Source: Pseudomonas guariconensis (GTDB taxonomy: Bacteria > Pseudomonadota > Gammaproteobacteria > Pseudomonadales > Pseudomonadaceae). Taken from it: a DNA stretch of 64,000 bases. The translations under genes and the position numbers were made by a program. The notes below the pieces were generated by a model. The model saw only the letters and a list, made by a program, of their open reading frames with translations, was not told the origin of the DNA and made no database searches. Where the stretch lies: NCBI RefSeq assembly GCF_024127895.1, contig NZ_JAMYBK010000002.1, forward strand, positions 186,001 to 250,000. The letters are read 5' to 3'. The stretch's first letter is position 1, and every line of letters starts with the position of its first letter. Positions 7,516 to 15,311 of the stretch are shown here, piece after piece.

Positions 7516-8922
7516 ATGCGCCTTGTTGCAACCGTGGCCGGCCTCGCGCTGGCGATCGTTGGCCTGAACGCCAATGCCCAGACCATCCGTGTGGCCATCG
7601 GCACACAGGACACCACCATCAACTGCGCCACCGGCGGCCTGCTGATCCGCGAGCTGGGCCTGCTGGAGAAGTACCTGCCCCATGACGGCAAGTACAAGGA
7701 TGCGAAGTACCAGATCGAATGGAAGAACTTCACCAGCGGCGCGCCGCTGACCAACGAGATGGTCGCCGGCAAGCTCGACTTCGGCGCCATGGCCGACTTC
7801 CCAGGCTCGTTCAACGGTGTCGCCCACCTCGATGCCGGCAAGCGCAGCCTGTTCATCAGCGTGCTGTCCGGCAGCGTGCAGGGCAGCGGCAACGGCATCG
7901 TGGTGCCGGCCGCGTCCGCCGTGCAGTCGTTGGCCGAGCTCAAGGGCAAGACCATCTCCGTGCCCTTCGCCTCCACCGCCCACGGCATGCTGCTGCGGGC
8001 CATCGCCGCCCAGGGCTGGGACCCGCAGAAGGACGTGCGGATCATTGCCCAGGCGCCGGAAATCGCCGGCTCCGCCCTGCGCAGCAACCGTATCGAGGCC
8101 CACGCCGACTTCGTACCGTTCGCCGAGCTGTTCCCCAACCGTGGCTTCGCCCGCAAGATCTACGATGGTTCCCAGGCCAACGCGCCGACGCTGCATGGTG
8201 CCCTGGTGGATGCCGACTATGCGCAGAAGTACCCCGAAGTGGTCACCGCCTACCTGCGAGCGAGCCTCGAAGCCGACCGCCTGATCGCCGCCGAGCCGGA
8301 AAAGTACAGCGAGCTGATCGAGAAAGTCACCGGCATCGAGGCTGAGGTCAACTACCTGTTCCACGGCCCGCTCGGCCTGCAAACCCGCGACCTGACCTGG
8401 AAACCGGAATACCGCCAGGCCGTGGCGACCTCCATCGATACCCTCAAGTTGCTGAAGAAGACCGACCGTGGTCTGGACACCGACAGGTTCATCGACGACA
8501 GGTATATCCGTGCCGCCTTCGCGCAAGCCGGACTCGACTATGACAAGGCCCTGCACAACTACGACCCGCTGCCGTTGCAGGCCACGGATGCGCTGACCGG
8601 CAAGCCGATCACCGACTTCAGCCGCCTGGCGCAGATTTGGGTGCGCGGCGAGGATAAGGTCCGCCACTATGCCTCGCCCGAAGCCGCGCTCAGCGCCCTG
8701 GCGCAGCTGGAGCAAGCGGGCAAGGACATCCGCGCTATCTACGCCCAGGCCGCCGACAGCGGCATCAAGTTGCTCGCCAACCAAGCTTGGTTCGTACGCA
8801 ACGCCAAGGGTGAGCTGGCCGCCTTCCTGCTGAAGGAGCAGGCGCAGCGCTATGCCCAGGCGCACGGTGGCGAGGCACTGGACTTCGTCAGCGCCAACCA
8901 GAAGCTGCTTGCCCAGCGCTGA
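7516..8922 (+). CDS. NitT/TauT-type ABC substrate-binding protein
   Basis: A 468-residue periplasmic binding protein. A signal peptide ends near residue 21 (G-L-N-A-N-A-Q). Residues about 23-330 match the SsuA/TauA-like fold (R-V-A-I-G-T-Q-D start, L-K-G-K-T-I-S-V-P-F-A-S-T-A-H-G, then the second lobe). The family usually spans 310-340 residues, so about 130 extra residues form a C-terminal extension rich in Ala, Gln and Leu helices. The start at 7516 is set by GAGGGGA seven bases upstream; an in-frame ATG at 7486 lacks a site. It serves the permease and ATPase just downstream. The ligand is unknown. Confidence 0.85.
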   Translation: MRLVATVAGLALAIVGLNANAQTIRVAIGTQDTTINCATGGLLIRELGLLEKYLPHDGKYKDAKYQIEWKNFTSGAPLTNEMVAGKLDFGAMADFPGSFNGVAHLDAGKRSLFISVLSGSVQGSGNGIVVPAASAVQSLAELKGKTISVPFASTAHGMLLRAIAAQGWDPQKDVRIIAQAPEIAGSALRSNRIEAHADFVPFAELFPNRGFARKIYDGSQANAPTLHGALVDADYAQKYPEVVTAYLRASLEADRLIAAEPEKYSELIEKVTGIEAEVNYLFHGPLGLQTRDLTWKPEYRQAVATSIDTLKLLKKTDRGLDTDRFIDDRYIRAAFAQAGLDYDKALHNYDPLPLQATDALTGKPITDFSRLAQIWVRGEDKVRHYASPEAALSALAQLEQAGKDIRAIYAQAADSGIKLLANQAWFVRNAKGELAAFLLKEQAQRYAQAHGGEALDFVSANQKLLAQR

Positions 8923-8937
8923 CCGGGAGACACCCTC

Positions 8938-9720
8938 ATGAGCCGCGATCTCAAGCGCTGGCCCCTGCGCCTGGCTTCCCTGCTGGCCTGCCTGCTGTTC
9001 TGGCACCTGGCCGCCAGGCTGAAGCTGGACCTGGGGCTGTTCACCTTCACCTACGTGCCCACGCCACGGGCCGTGCTCGACGCCGCTTGGCAGTTGCTGG
9101 CCTCCAGTGCCTTGCTGGCACACCTGGGCAGCAGCCTGTCGCGGGTCTTCGCCGGGTACCTGGTCGCCGCCGTGCTGGGGGTGACGTTGGGCCTGCTGAT
9201 CGGCCGCTCGAAATGGGCCGAGGACACCTTGCTGCCGCCTCTGGAAGTGCTGCGGCCGATCCCGGCGGTGGCCTGGATCCCGCTGGCGATCCTGATGTTC
9301 CCGTCCTCGGAACTGTCGATGGTGTTCATCACCTTCACCGGGGCGCTGTTTCCGGTATTGCTCAACACCGTGCATGGTGTCGAGGCGATCGACCCGCGCC
9401 TGGTGGCCTCGGCGCGCAGCCTGGGCGCCAGCCGCTACGCGATACTGCGCGAGGTGGTCCTGCCAGGGGCGCTGCCGAGCATCGTCACTGGGTTGGCCAT
9501 CGGCATGGGCACCTCGTGGTTTTGCCTGGTGACCGCCGAGATGATCTCCGGGCAGTTCGGCATCGGCTACTACACCTGGGAGTCCTACACCCTGCAGAAC
9601 TACCCGGACATCATCGTCGGCATGTTGCTGATCGGTGTGCTGGGCATGGGCAGCAGCGCACTGGTCAAGCGCCTGGGCGCGCTGGCCACGCCTTGGTGCC
9701 GGGCACGGAGGGGCGCATGA
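8938..9720 (+). CDS. ABC transporter permease, SsuC/TauC family
   Basis: A 260-residue inner-membrane protein with about six transmembrane segments and the permease EAA loop around A-R-S-L-G-A-S-R-Y-A-I-L-R-E-V-V-L-P-G-A-L-P. It belongs to the BPD_transp_1 group serving nitrate, sulfonate and taurine importers. It starts 15 bases after the binding protein gene and ends in an ATGA overlap with the ATPase gene, so the three are translated as a unit. Confidence 0.9.
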   Translation: MSRDLKRWPLRLASLLACLLFWHLAARLKLDLGLFTFTYVPTPRAVLDAAWQLLASSALLAHLGSSLSRVFAGYLVAAVLGVTLGLLIGRSKWAEDTLLPPLEVLRPIPAVAWIPLAILMFPSSELSMVFITFTGALFPVLLNTVHGVEAIDPRLVASARSLGASRYAILREVVLPGALPSIVTGLAIGMGTSWFCLVTAEMISGQFGIGYYTWESYTLQNYPDIIVGMLLIGVLGMGSSALVKRLGALATPWCRARRGA

Positions 9721-10577
9721 TGGGCAGCTATCGACAGGCGCCGGAGCCCGGGCGCATCGAGGCACGTGGGCTGTCCATCCGCCTGGGGCAGGGCAGCGAG
9801 GCGTTCGAAGCGGTACAGGCGCTGGACCTGGCCATTGCCCCTGGCGAGTTCGTCTGCATCCTCGGGCCATCCGGCTGCGGCAAATCGACCTTGCTGGGCG
9901 CCCTGGCCGGGCACCTGGCGCCCAGCTCCGGCCAGTTGCGGGTGGATGGCCAGGCCATCGACGGGCCTTCGCCCCAGCGCGGCATGGTGTTCCAGCACCA
10001 TACCCTGCTGCCCTGGCGCAGCGTGCTCGACAACGTCGCCTTCGGCCTGAAGATGCAAGGTTTGGGCAAGGCCGAACGGCACCGCCAGGCGGGTGAAATG
10101 CTGCGCCTGGTGGGCCTGGCCGACTTCGCCGGGCGCTGGCCCAACCAGCTTTCCGGCGGCATGCAGCAGCGTGCCGAGATCGCCCGGGTGCTCATCAACC
10201 GGCCGCGCCTGCTGCTGATGGACGAGCCCTTCGGCGCCCTCGATGCCCAGACCCGCTCGCGCATGCAGGCGTTGCTCCTGGACATCTGGGCGCGCATCCG
10301 TACCACCGTGGTGTTCGTTACCCATGACATCGACGAGGCGCTGTTCCTCGCCGACCGTCTGCTGGTCATGAGCCCGCGCCCCGGGCGCATCATCGAGGAC
10401 CTGCGCCTGGACTTCGCCCGTCCGCGCCAGGCTGGCTTGCTGACCAGCCCGGCCTTCACCCACCTCAAGCGCCATTGCCTGGCCCTGCTGCGACATGAAG
10501 AAGGCCGCGAACTGCCGCGTCTGACGCCGCTGGGCCTGCCCGATGCCGACCACCCACCGCTGCGGATAGCCCTATGA
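9717..10577 (+). CDS. ABC transporter ATP-binding protein, SsuB/TauB family
   Basis: A 286-residue ATPase. Walker A is G-P-S-G-C-G-K-S-T, the signature is L-S-G-G-M-Q-Q-R, Walker B is [12 protein letters not shown], and the switch His lies in V-T-H-D-I-D-E-A. It energises the permease at 8938-9720. Two adjacent ATGs (9717 and 9720) could start it; 9717 gives the ATGA overlap common in this operon. The stop overlaps the HEAT-repeat gene in the same way. Confidence 0.9.
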   Translation: MMGSYRQAPEPGRIEARGLSIRLGQGSEAFEAVQALDLAIAPGEFVCILGPSGCGKSTLLGALAGHLAPSSGQLRVDGQAIDGPSPQRGMVFQHHTLLPWRSVLDNVAFGLKMQGLGKAERHRQAGEMLRLVGLADFAGRWPNQLSGGMQQRAEIARVLINRPRLLLMDEPFGALDAQTRSRMQALLLDIWARIRTTVVFVTHDIDEALFLADRLLVMSPRPGRIIEDLRLDFARPRQAGLLTSPAFTHLKRHCLALLRHEEGRELPRLTPLGLPDADHPPLRIAL

Positions 10578-11539
10578 CCGAACGTACCACCGACAACCCC
10601 GACATCCTCGAACTGCTGCCACGCCTGGCCGATGCCGACGCAGGCGTGCGGCGCATCGCCCTGATCGCCCTGGCCGACCTGGAAGACCCGGACGGCCTGC
10701 CCTGGTTGACCGACGCCGTGCTGGTCGACGCCGATGCCACGGTGCGGGCCGAGGCCGCGCGCTTGCTGGAGGCCTGGGAAGAGCCCGAGGTGGTCCAGGC
10801 GTTGTGCGCCGCCCTGGCTGATGCTGACGAAGCGGTGCGCCTGGCGGCGGCCCAGAGCCTGAGCGAACTCAAGTCGCTGGAAGCCGGGCCGCTCATCCTG
10901 CCGTGGGTGGGCCATGCCGATGCCTTCGTCCGCGCCAGTGCCTTGCATGCCCTGCGCGAGCTGCGCCTGGAGGACGCCGCCGGGCCAGCGCTGCTGGCGC
11001 TCGCCGACGCCGACGCCTCGGTGCGCCGTGAGGCGGTGGGTATCCTCGGTTGGCTCAAGCACGTGCCCGCCTTGCCGGCATTGGCCCGTTTGGCGGAGGA
11101 AGAAGCGGACACCGAGGTCCGCCGTGCAGCGATCGGCGCCTTGGGGCTGGCCCGTGATGCCAGTGTTCTGCCGGCCCTGGTCGCAGCCCTGCGCGACGAC
11201 GCCTGGCAGGTACGCGAAGAGGCCGCCACGACCTTGGGCAAGGTGGGCGTGGGCGATGCGGGGGCGGCGTTGGTCGCGGCGCTGGACGACAGCTACTGGC
11301 AGGTGCGCCTGCGGGCGGCCCGCTCGCTGGGGCGCCTGCGCCATGGCCAGGCCTTGGATGCGCTGGCCACCTTGCTCGGCCATAGGATCGCCAACCTGCG
11401 CAAGGAAGCGGCGCTGGCCCTGGGCGAGCTGGGCAGGGCCCAGGCCCTGCCGGCATTGCAGGCAGCCGAGGCAGACAGCGACCCGGAAGTGCGCAAGGCT
11501 GTGCGCATCGCCCTGGCGCAGTTGCAAGGGGCGGCCTGA
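10574..11539 (+). CDS. HEAT-repeat (PBS-lyase-like) protein
   Basis: A 321-residue soluble protein built almost wholly of about ten HEAT repeats of 30-31 residues. Most follow a pattern like D-A-D-x-x-V-R-x-x-A-x-x-x-L-G-x-L, as in phycocyanobilin-lyase HEAT proteins. Such solenoids bind proteins and often help assemble or insert cofactors. It has no signal peptide or catalytic motif. ATGA overlap with the ATPase gene and a one-base overlap with the DUF971 gene place it firmly in the operon. A role as chaperone or scaffold for the flavoprotein/ferredoxin pair is inference. Confidence 0.85.
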   Translation: MTERTTDNPDILELLPRLADADAGVRRIALIALADLEDPDGLPWLTDAVLVDADATVRAEAARLLEAWEEPEVVQALCAALADADEAVRLAAAQSLSELKSLEAGPLILPWVGHADAFVRASALHALRELRLEDAAGPALLALADADASVRREAVGILGWLKHVPALPALARLAEEEADTEVRRAAIGALGLARDASVLPALVAALRDDAWQVREEAATTLGKVGVGDAGAALVAALDDSYWQVRLRAARSLGRLRHGQALDALATLLGHRIANLRKEAALALGELGRAQALPALQAAEADSDPEVRKAVRIALAQLQGAA

Positions 11540-11850
11540 TGGACGCTCCCAGCGCCCTGCGCAACCAGCGTGGTGCGAGGCAGTTGAGCGTGCAATGGCG
11601 CGATGCTGAGCAGGTGATCAGCCATGTCCGACTGCGCGGTGCCTGCCCCTGCTCGTGGTGCCGGGCGACGAAGCTGCGCGGGGGGATCGCCCTGGTGCGC
11701 GACGATGTGCGCCTGGAGCGCATCGCGCCACATGGCTATGGCGTCCAATTGGTGTTCAGCGACGGGCACGACAAGGGCATCTATCCCTGGGCGTACCTGC
11801 GCGAACTGGGGGGCGCAGCCCTCTCGGCACAGGACGCGCCGAGCGGGTAG
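11539..11850 (+). CDS. DUF971 protein with a Cys3-His metal site
   Basis: A 103-residue protein of the DUF971 (gamma-butyrobetaine hydroxylase-like N-terminal) family. Cys 36, 38 and 41 (C-x-C-x2-C) and His 77 match in spacing the zinc ligands of that domain in human BBOX1, and the I-Y-P-W-A-Y-L-R-E-L segment is typical. The same domain caps the plant [4Fe-4S] carrier HCF101. Here it stands alone, as last gene of the operon carrying the Fe-S ferredoxin, which suggests cofactor handling. Start and upstream stop share one base (TGATG). Confidence 0.85.
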   Translation: MDAPSALRNQRGARQLSVQWRDAEQVISHVRLRGACPCSWCRATKLRGGIALVRDDVRLERIAPHGYGVQLVFSDGHDKGIYPWAYLRELGGAALSAQDAPSG

Positions 11851-11921
11851 GAAAGTGTTAACGCCTTGCAGGGAGAGCGTGTGCGCCTAATCGAGGATCC
11901 TTCTTGACCAAGGATCTTCAC

Positions 11922-14444
11922 ATGGCAATCGATAGTGAACACTACGCACGCAGCCTGGCCTCCCTGGGCGATGCGCGAGCGGTGATGGACAAGGCCCGTC
12001 GATACCTTGCGGCCTGGCCCGACCCCTACCGCTTGGCCCATGAAGCGGCGGGCGTCTATCTGCGTGAGCATACCGGCCAGGCGCTGGACCCCGACAACGT
12101 CTGGTGGCACGTATTCGACAGCGGTGTCAGTGCCCCGACGTTCACCGGCTGGCGCCATGCCGGCCCGCCGCGCTGCTCGATGCGTTTCACTGAACTGTTG
12201 ATCCACCGCTTCGCCGGTGGCTTTCAGGCAGCGCCCGACGTGCTGCCCGTGTTCGGCGGGTTCTACACGCGGGCGGCCGGTGCGGGCGAATATGGCGTTG
12301 ACGATCAAGTGGCGCTGCTGCCGCAGGCGGTGATGGATGATTTGTGGCGGCTGGATTTCGCCTCCGTGATGCGTGCCCGTGTCGAGCGCTTCTGGGGCGA
12401 GGAGGGCGAAGACTTCGCGCTACTGGCCAAGGCGCGTTTCATCGCCGCGATCGACGAAGGCGTGCGGGCCGGGCTGCTGGAAAGGCGTGATCGCAGGCAC
12501 TTGCTGGCCTGGCTCGGCTTCGAGGCCGGGCAACCGCTGACGCTGGCGCGGCTGGCGCGCTCCGGGCATGGGCCCGGCACGAGCGTGCGACACTACACAC
12601 CGGGCGCAGGGCACCTGTTCACGTTGAGCCACGAGTCAGGCCGCGTCGTGCTCTACGCGCCGACCCTGGCCATGCCCTTGCGGGCATTCGCCAACCACGC
12701 CGCGATGCTGACCTGGATCGCCCAGCGCCTGGCCGGGAGCGACGGGCAGGCTTGGGTAGACGCCCTGTACAGGGTGGACCAACGGGCGCCGGTGGCCGAG
12801 CGGCGGGGCCGGTTGCAGATGCTGCGCCAGCGTGTTGGCTCGTTCACCACGCCGACGTGGCCCTTTGGCGAAGGCCGCGAGTTGATGCTGCCGGACCTTT
12901 TCGACACCCTGCAGCTGTGGGCGAAGGCCGACCTCAACACCGTCCTGCACAACCTGGTCGGCAATGCCGAACTGCGCAAGCAGCTCTGGCGCGGCTACCT
13001 GGGCGCGTTCATCCAGGTGTTCGGCATTTTCGCGGCTGCAGCCTGGCCGATCGGCCTGGCCATGCTGGGGGCCGGTACCGCGCGCATGGTGCTGGACATC
13101 GACATGGCGGTGCGTGCTCGATCCAGCGGGGCACGCGACCGGGCTATCCTCGAGGCGTTCGGTGATGCGCTGGTCGTGGTGTTCTCGATCATCGACGCAG
13201 GCCTTGGGCTCAAGGCCCTGGTCCACCCGTATCCGCCACATTGGTTGCGGCTCACACCGCAAGCCTGGGAGCCGGTCGAGGATGCCCGGCAGGTAGCAGA
13301 GCGCCTTGGGCTGCTCGACAACAACCGCGTGCCCACGGAGCCACCGGGTAGGGGCGGCCCACTCGAAGGTGTGATGCTCGACGACGATGGCGCTACCTGG
13401 ATCGAAATGCAGGCGATGTCCTTGCCGGTGCGCTATCACGCCTCGCTGTCCTGCTGGATGGTCGTGCAAGACCTGGATGCCCTGGAGCCGAGCCTGCTGG
13501 TGCGTCGGGGCCGGGACGGCCGGTGGCGGTTGTATGCACCGGGCGGCGACATGGATGGGCTGGTGAGGCAGTTCTGGGACACCTACATGCAAGCCGACAG
13601 GCGATCGAGCGACAGCCTGTCGCGTGCGCTCCTGGCCCGACAGGCCGCACACCTGGAAGAGGCAGGCCTGCCCGTTTTCGAAGGGCACATGGCGCAGGCG
13701 GACCGCTTCGGCCACCACTTCGTCGAGCGCGATGGGGTGCGCTTCTATACGTTCAGGCAGGAGGGCGAGTTCCATAACGACCTGGTCATGGAGTACAGCG
13801 GCCACATGGCCAAGGTCAACGACCTGTTCAGGGGCGAAAGGTCGCGGTTGCAAGGGATCGCGCAAGACGAGCTGCGCGATTTCGTCGAGCGTTTGGCCGA
13901 CTCGCTGGAGCAGTTGCCCAAGAGCAAGGCTTCGCTGCTCTGGCGAGGAGGGCGCAGCCCGCGCGTCAGCCTGGGGGCCCGTTACCGCGCCGGTGAGATC
14001 AAGGCCGGCGACCTGTTGGTCAGCACCGACATCACGTCCTTCACCAGCAATCCCTTCATCCCGCGCCGGTTCATGTTGCCGCCGGACGTTGCCGACAGCC
14101 CGCTTGCGCAGGCGTCAGCCTGGTTCGACGACGATACGGTGCTGTACGAACTGGTCGGTAGCGAAGAAACCAGCGGCGCACCGGTGGCGCCGATGTCGCT
14201 GCACTGGCAGGAGGCGGAGGTCCTGTTCCTCCCTGGGCGGTGCTTCCGTATCGACGGGGTCGGCGAAGTGCGGGGCGAGCACTACCGCTTCGTCACGTTC
14301 AGGCTTCGCGAAGTGGACAGGCCCTTTGGCGAGCCTGTCCATGAGCTGCGCACCGGCCAGGTGTTCGACCGTCAGGCCTATGCCGGGCGCGTGGCCGACG
14401 AGGGGCTGGTAGAGCGCTTCTTCCCCGCTGCGCGATGGCGTTGA
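11922..14444 (+). CDS. Toxin-like protein, DUF6543-type with ADP-ribosyltransferase-like C-terminus
   Basis: An 840-residue protein resembling the dermonecrotic-toxin-like (DUF6543) proteins of Pseudomonas. Two hydrophobic stretches (about residues 362-392 and 412-434) could insert in a membrane. The C-terminus shows the R-S-E layout of arginine-type ADP-ribosyltransferases: Arg 675 in L-W-R-G-G, an S-T-D-I-T-S-F-T-S stretch at 701-709 and E-A-E at 764-766 in Q-E-A-E-V-L-F-L-P-G. It has no signal peptide. ATG 11922 has AAGGA seven bases upstream and is preferred over the TTG at 11904. No immunity gene is obvious. The domain assignment rests on motif reading, not a search. Confidence 0.65.
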   Translation: MAIDSEHYARSLASLGDARAVMDKARRYLAAWPDPYRLAHEAAGVYLREHTGQALDPDNVWWHVFDSGVSAPTFTGWRHAGPPRCSMRFTELLIHRFAGGFQAAPDVLPVFGGFYTRAAGAGEYGVDDQVALLPQAVMDDLWRLDFASVMRARVERFWGEEGEDFALLAKARFIAAIDEGVRAGLLERRDRRHLLAWLGFEAGQPLTLARLARSGHGPGTSVRHYTPGAGHLFTLSHESGRVVLYAPTLAMPLRAFANHAAMLTWIAQRLAGSDGQAWVDALYRVDQRAPVAERRGRLQMLRQRVGSFTTPTWPFGEGRELMLPDLFDTLQLWAKADLNTVLHNLVGNAELRKQLWRGYLGAFIQVFGIFAAAAWPIGLAMLGAGTARMVLDIDMAVRARSSGARDRAILEAFGDALVVVFSIIDAGLGLKALVHPYPPHWLRLTPQAWEPVEDARQVAERLGLLDNNRVPTEPPGRGGPLEGVMLDDDGATWIEMQAMSLPVRYHASLSCWMVVQDLDALEPSLLVRRGRDGRWRLYAPGGDMDGLVRQFWDTYMQADRRSSDSLSRALLARQAAHLEEAGLPVFEGHMAQADRFGHHFVERDGVRFYTFRQEGEFHNDLVMEYSGHMAKVNDLFRGERSRLQGIAQDELRDFVERLADSLEQLPKSKASLLWRGGRSPRVSLGARYRAGEIKAGDLLVSTDITSFTSNPFIPRRFMLPPDVADSPLAQASAWFDDDTVLYELVGSEETSGAPVAPMSLHWQEAEVLFLPGRCFRIDGVGEVRGEHYRFVTFRLREVDRPFGEPVHELRTGQVFDRQAYAGRVADEGLVERFFPAARWR

Positions 14445-14447
14445 ACG

Positions 14448-15311
14448 CTACAGGGCGATCAACTCGGGGCGCAGGCTCTCGATCCTGTGCACGGGCGCCG
14501 GCAAGTAGCCCTCGCCGCCGGTGATCTGGTGCAGCACCTTCTCGCGTAAACCGTGCAGGGCCACGCCGGTGCGCTGGCGCGGGTGCGGCAGGTCGATTTC
14601 CACCACCGCCTTGATCCGCCCCGGACGTGGCTCCAGCACCACCACACGGTCGGCCAGGTAGGTCGCTTCCTCGGCATCGTGGGTGACCAGCAGGGTGGTG
14701 ATGCCGGCGCGTTCGCGGATCGCCAGCAGCTCGTCCTGCAATTGCTGTCGGGTCAGGGCATCGAGGGCGCCGAACGGCTCGTCGAGCAACAGGATGCGCG
14801 GGCTGGCCACCAGGCCACGGGCGATCGCCACGCGCTGGGCCATGCCCCCGGAGAGCTGGTGTGGGTAGGCCGACTCGAAGCCCACCAGGCCCACCAACTG
14901 GACGAACGCGTGCACCTTGCGGGCACGCTCGCCCTGGGTGAGCTTCTCGTTGACCAGCCCCAGGCCGATGTTCTGCTCCACGGTCAGCCAGGGGAACAGC
15001 CGATGTTCCTGGAACACGATGCCGCGTTCGCCGCCGATGCCGCTGACGGGCTGGCCATCGACGCGGATGCTGCCGCTGTAGTCGGTGTCCAGCCCCACCA
15101 GCAGGCGCAGCAGGGTGGACTTGCCACAACCGGAGGCACCGACGATGGCGATGAACTCGCCCTCGTCTATCGTCAGGTCGAAGTCGCGGATGGCTTCGAA
15201 GGGCTGGCCGTCCACCGAGAAGACCTTGCCGACCCGCTCGAAGCTGACCAGTGGCGGAGTGACGTCGGGTTGGTTGGCCGCGTGCAGGGCCGAGGTGTTG
15301 AAAGCGTTCAT
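14448..15311 (-). CDS. atsC: Sulfate-ester ABC transporter ATPase AtsC
   Basis: A 287-residue ABC ATPase of the SsuB/TauB group: Walker A G-A-S-G-C-G-K-S-T, signature L-S-G-G-M-A-Q-R, Walker [13 protein letters not shown], switch V-T-H-D. Its start overlaps the stop of the permease gene by four bases. In P. putida S-313, as I recall, atsBC form an importer for sulfate esters next to atsRK, sftR, sftP and astA; the same set is here. It ends 3 bases from the convergent toxin-like gene. Confidence 0.85.
   Translation of the reverse strand: MNAFNTSALHAANQPDVTPPLVSFERVGKVFSVDGQPFEAIRDFDLTIDEGEFIAIVGASGCGKSTLLRLLVGLDTDYSGSIRVDGQPVSGIGGERGIVFQEHRLFPWLTVEQNIGLGLVNEKLTQGERARKVHAFVQLVGLVGFESAYPHQLSGGMAQRVAIARGLVASPRILLLDEPFGALDALTRQQLQDELLAIRERAGITTLLVTHDAEEATYLADRVVVLEPRPGRIKAVVEIDLPHPRQRTGVALHGLREKVLHQITGGEGYLPAPVHRIESLRPELIAL

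Noticed and set aside
7369..9870. An 833-codon minus-strand frame
   Set aside because: It runs antisense to the substrate-binding protein and permease genes, is rich in Gly, Gln, Arg and His as typical of GC-rich shadow frames, and has no family resemblance.
11904..11906. TTG as the start of the ADP-ribosyltransferase-like protein
   Set aside because: The ATG 18 bases later has AAGGA at a good distance; the TTG has no such site.
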